Of a stretch of DNA of 64,000 nucleotides, positions 23,854 to 31,694 are shown piece after piece. The notes below the pieces were generated by a model that made no database searches, was not told where the DNA came from, and saw only the letters and a list, made by a program, of their open reading frames with translations. A program made the translations under genes and the position numbers. Position 1 is the first letter of the stretch. Every line of letters begins with the position of its first letter. The DNA is taken from contig JADJTD010000001.1 of NCBI GenBank assembly GCA_016711345.1, positions 3,162,001 through 3,226,000 on the forward strand. Reading direction: 5' to 3'. The DNA comes from Chloracidobacterium sp. (GTDB taxonomy: Bacteria > Acidobacteriota > Blastocatellia > Pyrinomonadales > Pyrinomonadaceae).

Positions 23854-26100
23854 ATGCCCACCAAACACTCATCCCGCGTTCTTTTTCTCACCCTGATACT
23901 AGTAGTTTTTGCCACCATCGCCGTAAATGCCAATTGGGGAAGCCGAATTGGTCACGGTTCTTCCGTTAGACCTGTGTCGTCTAATAAGGCTTCTGTAGGC
24001 GCATCAACGGCACTGCCCGCATCGGGCGGTACTGCTTGTACCTCAAATCAGAGATTTACCTGGCCTGCAATACCTGAAGTTGCTGTTGGCGGACCGGCGA
24101 TGGGAGTCGCTATGGGCGATTTCAATGAGGACGGTTTTCTTGACCTCGTTTCAACAAACGACGCTCCGGCTAGCAGCGTCTCGATCCGACTTGGTGACGG
24201 CAATGGCGGATTTACATCGCCGCCCGTGCCTGAGATTCCTGTAGGAGCAGCTCCGCATCCAATTGCCGTTGGCGATTTCAATGGTGATGGTTTTCTGGAT
24301 TTTGCAACGGCAAACCAAGGCACCGCAAATAATGTGTCGATCCGACTTGGGAATGGCAATGGAGGCTTCACCTCGCCGCCCGTGCCTGAAATTGCCGTTG
24401 GAAGAGGTCCTACGTCAATGCAGATCGCCGACTTTAACAACGATGGGAATCTAGACATCGCGGTAGCCAATTTGTCGGACACCAGCATTTCGGTCCGATT
24501 GGGAAGCGGAGACGGCGGGTTTGTGTTGCCTTCGGTCTCTGAGGTTGACGTTGGTAGCCGGCCTTTTGCGTTAGCTGCCGGGGACTTGAACAACGACGGC
24601 ATTCCGGATCTTGCGACATCAAACGATCTTGCGGACTCGGTTTCTATCCGCATTGGAAACGGTAAAGGCGAGTTTACGTCAGCCAATTCCGAAGTCGCGG
24701 TCGGAAACATTCCGATGTCCATCGCTATCGGAGATTTTAATGGTGACGGAAACCAAGACTTTGTAACGACCAATTTGGTTTCAAGCACGAGTCAGAATGG
24801 AGGGGATATGTCGGTCCGATTCGGGGACGGCAATGGAGGTTTTACTTCACCTGCCGTACCTGAGGTTCCGATGGCAGGGTCAGACACTGTCGCCGTTGGA
24901 GATTTTAATAACGATGGTAAACAGGATGTCATCACCGATCTCAACTACGGCTCCGCCTCCATCTGGTTAGGTGATGGGAGCGGCAATTTTGCGACGTCAA
25001 CTCTGCTTCGAGTTTATTTGGGAACAGGTTCGAATCGCGTCGGATCGATCGCCGTGGGTGACTTTAACGGCGATGGTATTGAAGATTTTGCTGCAACAAC
25101 CAGACCACAGTCAGGCCCTGAGCGGCCAAACATTTCCATCCGTCTTGGCGGATGTTTTCCGTATACCGTTGACGGAGCCGTCCTCTACGGTAATGCGGCA
25201 AACGGAGGCACGCTTCCATATCGCGCTGTTTCGTACGTATTGATGAGGGCATCAGGTTCGCAAACAACGGGTACAATGAATAACTGGAGTTACAATCTCC
25301 CGGGCGGGTACTCGCTTGGTGTAACCGGAGCGGGCCCGTTTACCGTAACGCCTACAAAGACGAGTGCCGTGAATAATATAACTTCACTCGATGCGGCAAG
25401 GGTTGCTCAGCATGCGGCGGATGTTGCTTCTCTGGCAAATAATCAACTGTTAGTTGCCGATGTCAGCAATAACGGCAGCATCAGTTCGTTCGACGCGGGA
25501 CAGATCGCAAATTTTGTTGTTCGTGCTTCGCCGTCTGGAAGAACAGGAACCTGGAAATTCCTTCCCGAGAGCAGAACTTACCCGTCGATGACAGACAGTA
25601 TTACCGGTCAGGACTATGTTGGCCTGCTGTTCGGTGAGGTTTCCGGCAATTGGGCCGATAGCAGCGGTCGTCCCGTAAACCGAAGCATAGGTGGTCCGAT
25701 AAGGAATGCGTCCGTTTTGATTGAGCGTGTGGTATCTTCAGCAGGGAAAGAGGTGGCAGTACCCGTTCGTGTGGAAGGAGTCGCTAATAAAGGCGTAATT
25801 GCCTACGAGTTCGAACTCAGATACGATCCATCGGTGATCCAACCTGAGGGAACAGGTGTTGATATTACTAAAACAGTCAGCGGTCAATTTACCGCAGTGA
25901 GTAACGCTGAAGAACCGGGACTTTTGAGGGTCGCGGTTTATGGAACAATGCCAATTACTGGAAATGGAATCTTGCTGAACCTTAGATTCACTTCCGTCGG
26001 AGCATCAGGGACGGGGTCGCAGCTGACGTGGGAACGATTTATGTTTAACGAAGGTGAGATGGCAGTAAGCGCGAATAATGGACAAATAGAACTATTTTAA
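23854..26100 (+). CDS. Secreted seven-repeat FG-GAP protein with dockerin-like and cohesin-like modules
   Basis: A 748-aa exported protein with a signal peptide (MPTKHSSRVLFLTLILVV..., cut near VNA). Seven FG-GAP/VCBS units (about 67-432), each with a DFNGDGxxDF-type loop and NVSIRLGNGNGGF strand, suggest one seven-bladed integrin-like propeller. A beta module (about 436-500) follows, then dockerin-like segments NNITSLDAARVAQH and DVSNNGSISSFDAGQIANF (about 507-550), and a cohesin-like domain (about 620-748) ending NGQIELF. Start: the ATG at 23854 with AAAGGAG; a frame from 23755 adds nothing credible. The next gene repeats the same leader and signal peptide, indicating tandem duplication. 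Confidence 0.9.
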   Translation: MPTKHSSRVLFLTLILVVFATIAVNANWGSRIGHGSSVRPVSSNKASVGASTALPASGGTACTSNQRFTWPAIPEVAVGGPAMGVAMGDFNEDGFLDLVSTNDAPASSVSIRLGDGNGGFTSPPVPEIPVGAAPHPIAVGDFNGDGFLDFATANQGTANNVSIRLGNGNGGFTSPPVPEIAVGRGPTSMQIADFNNDGNLDIAVANLSDTSISVRLGSGDGGFVLPSVSEVDVGSRPFALAAGDLNNDGIPDLATSNDLADSVSIRIGNGKGEFTSANSEVAVGNIPMSIAIGDFNGDGNQDFVTTNLVSSTSQNGGDMSVRFGDGNGGFTSPAVPEVPMAGSDTVAVGDFNNDGKQDVITDLNYGSASIWLGDGSGNFATSTLLRVYLGTGSNRVGSIAVGDFNGDGIEDFAATTRPQSGPERPNISIRLGGCFPYTVDGAVLYGNAANGGTLPYRAVSYVLMRASGSQTTGTMNNWSYNLPGGYSLGVTGAGPFTVTPTKTSAVNNITSLDAARVAQHAADVASLANNQLLVADVSNNGSISSFDAGQIANFVVRASPSGRTGTWKFLPESRTYPSMTDSITGQDYVGLLFGEVSGNWADSSGRPVNRSIGGPIRNASVLIERVVSSAGKEVAVPVRVEGVANKGVIAYEFELRYDPSVIQPEGTGVDITKTVSGQFTAVSNAEEPGLLRVAVYGTMPITGNGILLNLRFTSVGASGTGSQLTWERFMFNEGEMAVSANNGQIELF

Positions 26101-26170
26101 TGCTAACGCCTGCACGAGAAGATCGTCTAGAACCGTCAAAGATGCCATCTGCACCCTAAAGGAGTCCGAT

Positions 26171-29146
26171 ATGCCTACCAAACACTCATCCCATATTCTT
26201 CTCACTCTAACCTTAGTTCTCCTCGCCACTGTCACCTCTAATGCCGGTTGGGGCAGATTTGACTCAATGCCTGCGGGCGTTCAGACAGCAGATCGCGAAC
26301 TGGAGCAGTCTAAAACTGCGGGCTCGGCGCCTACTCTTGGTAATTATCCAACTGTCGGTGTGAATTTGAGTGACAACATCACGATCACGCCCGATGCTCC
26401 TCCGACAAACAGTGTGAGCATAAGCGTCGAGGCTCCGGCGAGTTTTACAGGTCAGCTAACTGCCGACCCAGTGACAGGCATCGTGCGCGTGACAAACGCG
26501 CAACCCGAGATGCACACGTCTGTAGGAATTGCAATTACTGTAAGAGCGTTCGGGGCAAACGGCGCTAGCATCTCGAAGACATTTGGCTTGCTGGTCCTAC
26601 CGGGACCGTATTGTGGGCAGCAGTCGTATTTTACTGCGCCTTCAGTGCCGGAAATTCCCGCAGGTTCTATACCCAACTCGGTAGCGATCGGCGATTTCAA
26701 CAACGACGACAATCAGGACGTGCTAACGGTCAACTATTCATCCAATAACGTTTCGATTCGTTTGGGAAACGGCAGCGGCGGATTTACCTCGCCCGCTGTG
26801 CCTGAAGTAGTCGTCGGGGACCGGCCACTTGCAGTCGCGATAGCTGATTTTAACGGTGACGGTAACCAGGACATCGTTGTAACTAACTCCTTCGGTCCCC
26901 ACCAATATGGCTACACCGTTTCGATCCGACTCGGAGACGGCAATGGTGGATTTACATTGCCTGCCGTACCCGAGATTGCGGCTGGCAGTAACACGAATGC
27001 AGTAGCGGTCGGAGATTTTAACAGAGACGGCAAAGCCGATCTTGCAGTGGGGAATTTCGATACAGGCATCGCTATCCGGCTCGGTGACGGTGCAGGTGGA
27101 TTCGTTCCGTCGCCAGCCGGTGACCCGACCGTCATTGGGGTGGCAAACTCGATCGCGATAGGAGATTTTAACAGAGACGGCTTTCAGGATATTGCGGCTA
27201 CACACAGCCAAAACTTTGTTTCGATCCGATTAGGAAACGGAGTCGGCGGATTTACTTCACCGACGACACCCGAGGTTTCCGTTGGGTCTATTGCCCGCTC
27301 GATAGCAATTGGGGATTTCAATCGTGACCGAATACAGGATTTCGTCACGGCAAACACAGGCACAAACACGGTTTCAGTGCGTTTGGGAGACGGCCTCGGC
27401 GGTTTTACTTCGCCGGCAACGCCGGAGGTCGCAGTCGCGCCGCAGCCATTCTCGATTGCCATTGGCGATTTTAATAACGACCACTATCAGGACTTTGCTG
27501 TTTCATACAATAACAGCGACAAGGTTTCGATACGGTTGGGAGACGACTATGGAGAATTTTCTTCACCTGCGGCACCAGAAATTACTGTCGGTTTCCGCTC
27601 AAACGACGTAGCGATTGGTGATTTCAATGGCGACAACATACAAGATTTAACCACAGCGAACGGTTCCGGCTCGACTTCGATCCGGCTTGGGGTCTGCAAT
27701 GCGGGAACTCCAACAAATACGCCGACGAGCACGAGTACAAATACGGCGACGGCGAGTGCAACAAGCACGCCATTCAACTCGATTGCGGTATCGCTGCCTT
27801 CGGTAACAGCTCAAGAGGGCTCAACCATTACGGTTCCGATCACGGTCGGCGATCTAACGGGAAAGGGAGTTATTTCCTATGATTTGCAAATTACATTTGA
27901 TCCGACAGTGATAACGCCGGCCTCAACCCCTTATGATCGGACTGGAACCTTGAGCGGCAATCTGGCGATAACGCCTAATTTGCAGTATCCCGGGCACTTT
28001 ATCATCTCCGCCTTCAGTGGAGCGTCTTTAACAGGCTCCGGAACATTGTTAAATCTGAGATTTAATATCGTCGGCATTGCAGGACAATCGACCACCTTGA
28101 ACTTTGAAAACTATACGGATCCGGGCAACGGCCTACATTCCGGATTCCTATTCAACGAAGGCAATCCACCAGCAGTGACCACAAATGGAAGTGTTGCAGT
28201 TTCCGGTTCCGGATCGATTTCGGGCAACATCAGCTACGGCAATGCGATCGGCAATCCTCCGTCACCGCGAAATATTTCAAATGTAACGCTTAACGCTTCG
28301 GGTTCGCCGCCGGTTTCTACTGTTACTAATTCGAATGGGTTGTATTCGCTTAGTGGTTTAGGACTAGGTTCCTACACCATAACGCTTTCAAAGGATGGTG
28401 GTGTTAATGGCTCGATTACTTCGTTCGACGCGGCGAAGATCACTCAATATGTCGCTGGCACTAATACGTTAAATACCACACAATTGCTTGTATCGGATGT
28501 GAGCGGCAATTCAGGTATTTCGTCACTGGACGCAGCTATGCTTGCCAAATTCGCTGCCGGGCCGCCATACACTGGGCAGGGGATAGGTTCGACGGCAACT
28601 TGGAACTTTCTTCCGACTGCGAGAACTTACCAGCTTGTAGGTAATGTCGCCGGAGAGAATTACAATGCCCTTTTGATGGGCGATGTTTCGGGGAACTGGA
28701 CAGATTCCGCTCCGTCGCGTCCGACCGTTAACCGAAATGGGCCTGAACGAAGTGCCGCAGTTGCTGCTCCGCATCTGAAATCACAGGCGGACAGGGAAAT
28801 TTTGATTCCGATCAAGGTTCAAGGTGCTGCAAATAAGGGCATTATTGCTTATGAGTTCGATCTTCGATACGATGCGTCGGTTATACGGCCTCAAAACGAT
28901 CCGGTCGATCTGGTAAACACTGTCAGCCGAGGGCTTTCGGTTGTTGTAAATCCTCACGAACCGGGACTTTTGAGGGTCGTCGTGTACGGCCCGATCCCGA
29001 TCGAAGAAAATGGATTGTTGTTGAATCTTAGATTTGTTCCCGTCGGGGCATCGGGCTCGGTGTCGCCGCTAACTTGGGAACGGTTTATGTTCAACGAGGG
29101 TGAGCCCCGAGTTTTCGCGACTGACGGTAAGGTCGAGCTTTTTTAG
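26171..29146 (+). CDS. Secreted seven-repeat FG-GAP protein with two cohesin-like and one dockerin-like module
   Basis: A 991-aa paralogue of the preceding gene, 70 bp downstream, with the same AAAGGAGTCCGA leader and MPTKHSS signal peptide. Order: signal peptide; Ig-like beta domain (about 55-150); seven FG-GAP units (about 155-510); Thr/Ser linker (about 514-535); cohesin-like domain 1 (about 536-677, VPITVGDLTGKGVISYDLQITFDP); beta module; dockerin-like pair SITSFDAAKITQYV and DVSGNSGISSLDAAMLAKF (about 747-795); cohesin-like domain 2 (about 865-991) ending DGKVELF. Cohesin 1 diverges from the shared tail domain. Probably co-transcribed with the gene at 23854; a hairpin terminator lies at 29295. 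Confidence 0.9.
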   Translation: MPTKHSSHILLTLTLVLLATVTSNAGWGRFDSMPAGVQTADRELEQSKTAGSAPTLGNYPTVGVNLSDNITITPDAPPTNSVSISVEAPASFTGQLTADPVTGIVRVTNAQPEMHTSVGIAITVRAFGANGASISKTFGLLVLPGPYCGQQSYFTAPSVPEIPAGSIPNSVAIGDFNNDDNQDVLTVNYSSNNVSIRLGNGSGGFTSPAVPEVVVGDRPLAVAIADFNGDGNQDIVVTNSFGPHQYGYTVSIRLGDGNGGFTLPAVPEIAAGSNTNAVAVGDFNRDGKADLAVGNFDTGIAIRLGDGAGGFVPSPAGDPTVIGVANSIAIGDFNRDGFQDIAATHSQNFVSIRLGNGVGGFTSPTTPEVSVGSIARSIAIGDFNRDRIQDFVTANTGTNTVSVRLGDGLGGFTSPATPEVAVAPQPFSIAIGDFNNDHYQDFAVSYNNSDKVSIRLGDDYGEFSSPAAPEITVGFRSNDVAIGDFNGDNIQDLTTANGSGSTSIRLGVCNAGTPTNTPTSTSTNTATASATSTPFNSIAVSLPSVTAQEGSTITVPITVGDLTGKGVISYDLQITFDPTVITPASTPYDRTGTLSGNLAITPNLQYPGHFIISAFSGASLTGSGTLLNLRFNIVGIAGQSTTLNFENYTDPGNGLHSGFLFNEGNPPAVTTNGSVAVSGSGSISGNISYGNAIGNPPSPRNISNVTLNASGSPPVSTVTNSNGLYSLSGLGLGSYTITLSKDGGVNGSITSFDAAKITQYVAGTNTLNTTQLLVSDVSGNSGISSLDAAMLAKFAAGPPYTGQGIGSTATWNFLPTARTYQLVGNVAGENYNALLMGDVSGNWTDSAPSRPTVNRNGPERSAAVAAPHLKSQADREILIPIKVQGAANKGIIAYEFDLRYDASVIRPQNDPVDLVNTVSRGLSVVVNPHEPGLLRVVVYGPIPIEENGLLLNLRFVPVGASGSVSPLTWERFMFNEGEPRVFATDGKVELF

Positions 29147-29155
29147 AATTGTAGG

Positions 29156-29220
29156 CCTCGCACGTTAGTATGTGTCGGTACATTTGGTGATGAGTGTATC
29201 GCCCTTACTTACGTGCGGGG
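29156..29220. repeat. PAL1 element, partial copy
   Basis: The conserved arm GCCCTTACTTACGTGCGGG is at 29201-29219. The opposite arm is degraded (CTCGCACGTTAGTATGTG, from 29156). It starts about 10 bp after the stop of the 991-aa protein gene. Confidence 0.65.
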
Positions 29221-29228
29221 TTCTGCAA

Positions 29229-29260
29229 GAACCCAGTCGCTACTGCTCCCGGTTCTGACA
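29229..29260. repeat. REP2 element, intergenic copy
   Basis: ACCCAGTCGCTACTGCTCCC then GGTTCTGAC; GAACC and GGTTC can pair as a hairpin. Near-identical to the 33-bp insert in nadD at 21431-21463. Confidence 0.65.
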
Positions 29261-29294
29261 CGGCGGGCTTTTGCAAAGGAAAAAGGAAAAAAAC

Positions 29295-29330
29295 AAAAGC
29301 GTTGATTCGATTGCTCGGATCAACGCTTTT
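29295..29330. terminator. Bidirectional rho-independent terminator
   Basis: A perfect 12-bp stem AAAAGCGTTGAT / ATCAACGCTTTT with a 12-base loop. T-rich tracts follow on both strands (ATTTTTATG on +, GTTTTTTTCC on -). It can end the exoprotein mRNA from the left and the RNA candidate from the right. Confidence 0.85.
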
Positions 29331-29510
29331 ATTTTTATGCTCTTTCATCACGCCGAAGCGTTTTGAAAGAGTGGCGGTTGTCGCATGTACACGTTCTAAC
29401 CGCCGGTTTTGTATTCCGAATATACTCTGCGGAGAGTTGTTTCCGGTCAGCATCCAAAGTGAATAAATTCAAGTTGTTGTACTCGAAAGCACGATGCCGT
29501 TAGGTAGTTT

Positions 29511-29823
29511 TTCTGGTGGCTTTTCCTCCACCGCCGGTTACGTTCCCGGCAACGAGGCTCATGTCCCGAAGGATGTGAGCGGCTTAACGCCCGTTGGCTG
29601 ATCAGTGCCGTGGGGTGTTGTTCGTTTTTATCCGAACAACTCGGTCTGCCCTAAGGCGACCTTAGCAAGCCTTTCGGCTTCGGCTCTGGCGATCATGGAC
29701 AGCGGCTTTCCGCTCCTTCTGTCCGCAAACGATGTGTCGCCACATCTGTTCCACTTCCAAGTGCCGGTCAAAATGCCCGTAAGCAACCTTGACTGTAGAA
29801 CCATCTTACACCCGTAAAAACCA
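29511..29823 (-). ncRNA. Highly structured RNA candidate, possibly HEARO/omega-RNA-like
   Basis: About 300 nt holding at least eight short perfect helices. Examples: GATGTG/CACATC (29731-29746), GGACAG/CTGTCC enclosing AGCGG/CCGCT (29697-29724), AAGCC/GGCTT (29667-29680), CTAAGG/CCTTAG (29651-29665), an 8-bp GTTGTTCG/CGAACAAC (29617-29640), GCTCA/TGAGC (29557-29580), GCCGG/CCGGC (29533-29550) and GGTGG/CCACC (29515-29532). Read on the minus strand the loops become C(UUCG)G, GAAA and GCGA tetraloops, so I assign that strand. A TATACT -10-like box at 29835-29830 would start transcription near 29823. The family is not certain: the size and compactness recall HEARO, but no IscB gene follows. Acidobacterial Acido-type RNAs are alternatives. 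Confidence 0.55.
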
Positions 29824-30089
29824 ATGTCAAGTATAAAATACTTTAACTATTGCCCTTATTTCACGGGCATTCTGTGGAAATCGTGTGGATTAGTCGATGC
29901 TCGATCTGTGGATAAAAATGTGGAAAATCCGGCAAGTGTTTTGGAGGCAGAACTTAGTGAATTTGCTCTATAGGCATCGTTTTGGCAAAGTTGAAAGTAA
30001 AATTAGAATTTTATTTGAAAAAAAATTTTGAAACGCAAAAATGAAGGACTGTTGGGCAACAGAAAGAAGGAGTTAATTGAGGTGAAAAC

Positions 30090-30737
30090 ATGAAAATTTA
30101 CGTGGTATATGTAGTCGGAGTGTTGGGGCTGTGCGTTATTCAAAATGGATGCGGCAACGCGAACAGCGGAAACCAGATGTCGGCTAACAATGGGATTGCC
30201 TCCGCCGGTTTATCTCCGTCGCCAAAACAAAGCTTCGCGCAAAATTCAAATGCCACGAACATTGACACATCGACAAAGGATGGGAAAACCGTAGCGGATA
30301 ATGAAGCCCAGACACAAAACGGCAGCCGGAAATTTGGACAAGATGCAATTGTTGATCTGCCAAAAATGAAGTCAAAGGTTGGAAACCTAATTGTCGTTCC
30401 CGTGAAAGTTACCGGCCTGGCCGGTAAAGACGTTATCTCATATGAATTCGACCTAAAATACGATCCCGGAGTGATACAACCAGTCGATACCGGCGCCGAT
30501 ATAAAGGGAACAATAAGCAACGAGCTTTCGCTGGTGACAAATCCATCAAAGCCCGGCGTATTGAGGGTTGTCGTTTATGGAGCAAAGTCCATCGATAAAG
30601 ATGGTGTGTTGTTGAATTTAAAGTTTACGGCGGTCGGAAAGTCGGGTTCGGTTTCGCCGCTTTCGATCGAGCGGATAATGTTTAATGAAGGCAATCCCGG
30701 TGCCAATGCTAACGCGGGACAAGTCACACTGTTTTAA
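30090..30737 (+). CDS. Short exported cohesin-like protein
   Basis: A 215-aa protein consisting of an export signal (about 1-21), a Ser/Asn-rich linker and one cohesin-like domain (about 85-215: IVVPVKVTGLAGKDVISYEFDLKYDPGVIQP ... GSVSPLSIERIMFNEGNPG) ending GQVTLF. The domain is close to the C-terminal domains of the three large exoproteins, but the dockerin-like and propeller parts are missing. Cys at residue 21 (NGC) might be a lipid-anchored residue, but the positions before it fit the lipobox poorly. A GAGGTG Shine-Dalgarno supports the start. It may be a separate docking partner for the large proteins (inference). Confidence 0.82.
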   Translation: MKIYVVYVVGVLGLCVIQNGCGNANSGNQMSANNGIASAGLSPSPKQSFAQNSNATNIDTSTKDGKTVADNEAQTQNGSRKFGQDAIVDLPKMKSKVGNLIVVPVKVTGLAGKDVISYEFDLKYDPGVIQPVDTGADIKGTISNELSLVTNPSKPGVLRVVVYGAKSIDKDGVLLNLKFTAVGKSGSVSPLSIERIMFNEGNPGANANAGQVTLF

Positions 30738-30796
30738 GTGGAAGGCAAAAGGTGAGGACACTTTAGTCCGCCACGGAGAGTTGGGAGCAATTGAAA

Positions 30797-30824
30797 AAGA
30801 GGGTGCCTTTTCGGGCATCCTCTT
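30797..30824. terminator. Bidirectional terminator between the cohesin gene and rpmA
   Basis: Stem AAGAGGGTGCC / GGCATCCTCTT with one G-U pair and a short T-rich loop; TTTTTC follows on the minus strand and CTTTCTTCT on the plus strand. It lies between convergent genes. Confidence 0.75.
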
Positions 30825-30853
30825 TCTTCTGAAAAAAATTCTGCTTTTTCTGA

Positions 30854-31138
30854 TTAAACGGCTTTTGGTGCAAGTTCCGGAGCACCTTCTACATACACGC
30901 TAATGAATTTTCCTTTCCGGCCTTTGTTCTCAAATTTTACAAAGCCCTCGATCAGCGAGAACAGCGTGTCGTCTTTGCCGCGGCCGACATTGTTTCCCGG
31001 ATGCCATTTAGTTCCGCGTTGACGTGCAATGATGTTGCCGCCGAGAACGTGCTCGCCGCCAAATTTCTTGAGACCAAGCCGCTGTGCATTTGAATCGCGG
31101 CCGTTTCTGGATGAACCTACACCTTTTTTATGTGCCAT
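30854..31138 (-). CDS. rpmA: Ribosomal protein L27
   Basis: A 94-aa 50S protein near the peptidyl-transferase centre. It begins AHKKGVGSSRNGRDSNAQRLGLKKFGG and has the NIIARQRGTKWHPG core. I chose the ATG at 31138; the longer frame to 31183 would translate a GATTTTGGATTTT-type repeat. Second gene of rplU-rpmA. The C-terminus (ISVYVEGAPELAPKAV) is slightly longer than average. Confidence 0.97.
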   Translation of the reverse strand: MAHKKGVGSSRNGRDSNAQRLGLKKFGGEHVLGGNIIARQRGTKWHPGNNVGRGKDDTLFSLIEGFVKFENKGRKGKFISVYVEGAPELAPKAV

Positions 31139-31143
31139 ATTTC

Positions 31144-31219
31144 GATTTTGGATTTTAGATTTTGGATTTTGGATTGAAAGCAACCAAAAAACAAATTCCC
31201 AAATCCGAAACTCCTAAAT
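31144..31219. repeat. ATTTTGGATT-word inverted repeat between rplU and rpmA
   Basis: Words ATTTTGGATTTTAGATTTTGG on one side and AAATCC/AAATTCCCAAATCC on the other fill the whole gap. The same family occurs at 49114-49182. Confidence 0.6.
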
Positions 31220-31492
31220 CTAGTCTATCGTTATTTCTGTAAAACCTTGTCTGTGGCCTTGTTTGCGTTTGTACTGTTTGCGGCGTTTCTTTTTGAAAAC
31301 GATGATCTTATCGCCTTTGCCATGTTTTAGCACAGTTGCTTTGACCGTTCCCGCACCGGTTACACCGCCAGCGAGAAGAGTGTCGATATCAACCTTCTTT
31401 CCTGCCTCAGCGCTGATCGTCGGTACGCGAAGCGTCATGCCGCTCTCGACCGCAAACTGCTTTCCACCTGTTTTAATAATTGCGTAACTCAT
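31220..31492 (-). CDS. rplU: Ribosomal protein L21 (short form)
   Basis: A 90-aa 50S protein, about ten residues shorter than the usual 100-105. The N-terminus YAIIKTGGKQFAVESGMTLRV and C-terminus IIVFKKKRRKQYKRKQGHRQGFTEITID are canonical. The missing part is the loop between the LLAGG strand and VTGAGTVKATVL, where most L21 proteins carry a segment like KIGTPLVEGA. A TTGACC-17-TATAAT promoter lies upstream. Confidence 0.95.
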   Translation of the reverse strand: MSYAIIKTGGKQFAVESGMTLRVPTISAEAGKKVDIDTLLAGGVTGAGTVKATVLKHGKGDKIIVFKKKRRKQYKRKQGHRQGFTEITID

Positions 31493-31549
31493 TGTTGTGT
31501 TAGCTCCTGTCGATGGCGAAGAAAACCTTCATCCAGTCGAAAAACTCAA

Positions 31550-31578
31550 ATTATACGGAAATCTACGGTCGAGGTCAA
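31550..31578 (-). promoter_or_regulatory. Sigma-70-type promoter of rplU-rpmA
   Basis: Read on the minus strand: TTGACC (31578-31573), 17-bp spacer, perfect TATAAT (31555-31550). Expected start is near 31543, about 50 nt before the rplU ATG. Confidence 0.75.
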
Positions 31579-31595
31579 TTGCGTAAGAAAGATAA

Positions 31596-31690
31596 TTAAC
31601 CTCAAATGGACGCGGATAAACACAAATATAAACTAAGTCTGATTGATTCTAATTTTCGTATCTGTGTTAATCCGCGGCAATTGCGGTTAA
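31596..31690. repeat. GCGGATTAACAC-type inverted repeat
   Basis: The left arm (TTAACC... GCGGATAAACACAAAT, 31596-31627) is complementary to the right arm (TCTGTGTTAATCCGCGG...GGTTAA, 31661-31690). It lies directly after the pckG stop and may act as its transcript end. Confidence 0.7.
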
Positions 31691-31694
31691 TTCT

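Larger units (their letters stand above)
29147..30089. other. Intergenic interval with PAL1, REP2, terminator and structured RNA candidate
   Basis: 943 bp without a protein gene. In order: a PAL1 copy (29156-29220), a REP2 copy (29229-29260), a bidirectional terminator (29295-29330), a structured minus-strand RNA candidate (29511-29823), then AT-rich sequence up to the cohesin-only gene. Confidence 0.65.

Noticed and set aside
29205..29453. An 82-aa minus-strand frame downstream of the RNA candidate, checked as a possible IscB remnant
   Set aside because: It runs through a perfect terminator, a REP2 copy and a PAL1 arm, and shows none of the N-terminal IscB residues.
29605..29817. A 70-aa + strand frame inside the structured RNA region
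   Set aside because: The region is dominated by perfect stems and minus-strand tetraloops; the peptide has no recognisable features and no Shine-Dalgarno.
29511..29823. RNase P RNA, tmRNA or SRP RNA as identity of the structured region
   Set aside because: The diagnostic conserved blocks of these RNAs (for example GAGGAAAGTCC for RNase P, the tRNA-like ends of tmRNA) are not present on either strand.
30041..30080. Tiny leader frame (MKDCWATERRS) before the cohesin-only gene
   Set aside because: Eleven codons with no Shine-Dalgarno and no regulatory codon pattern; chance is the simplest explanation.
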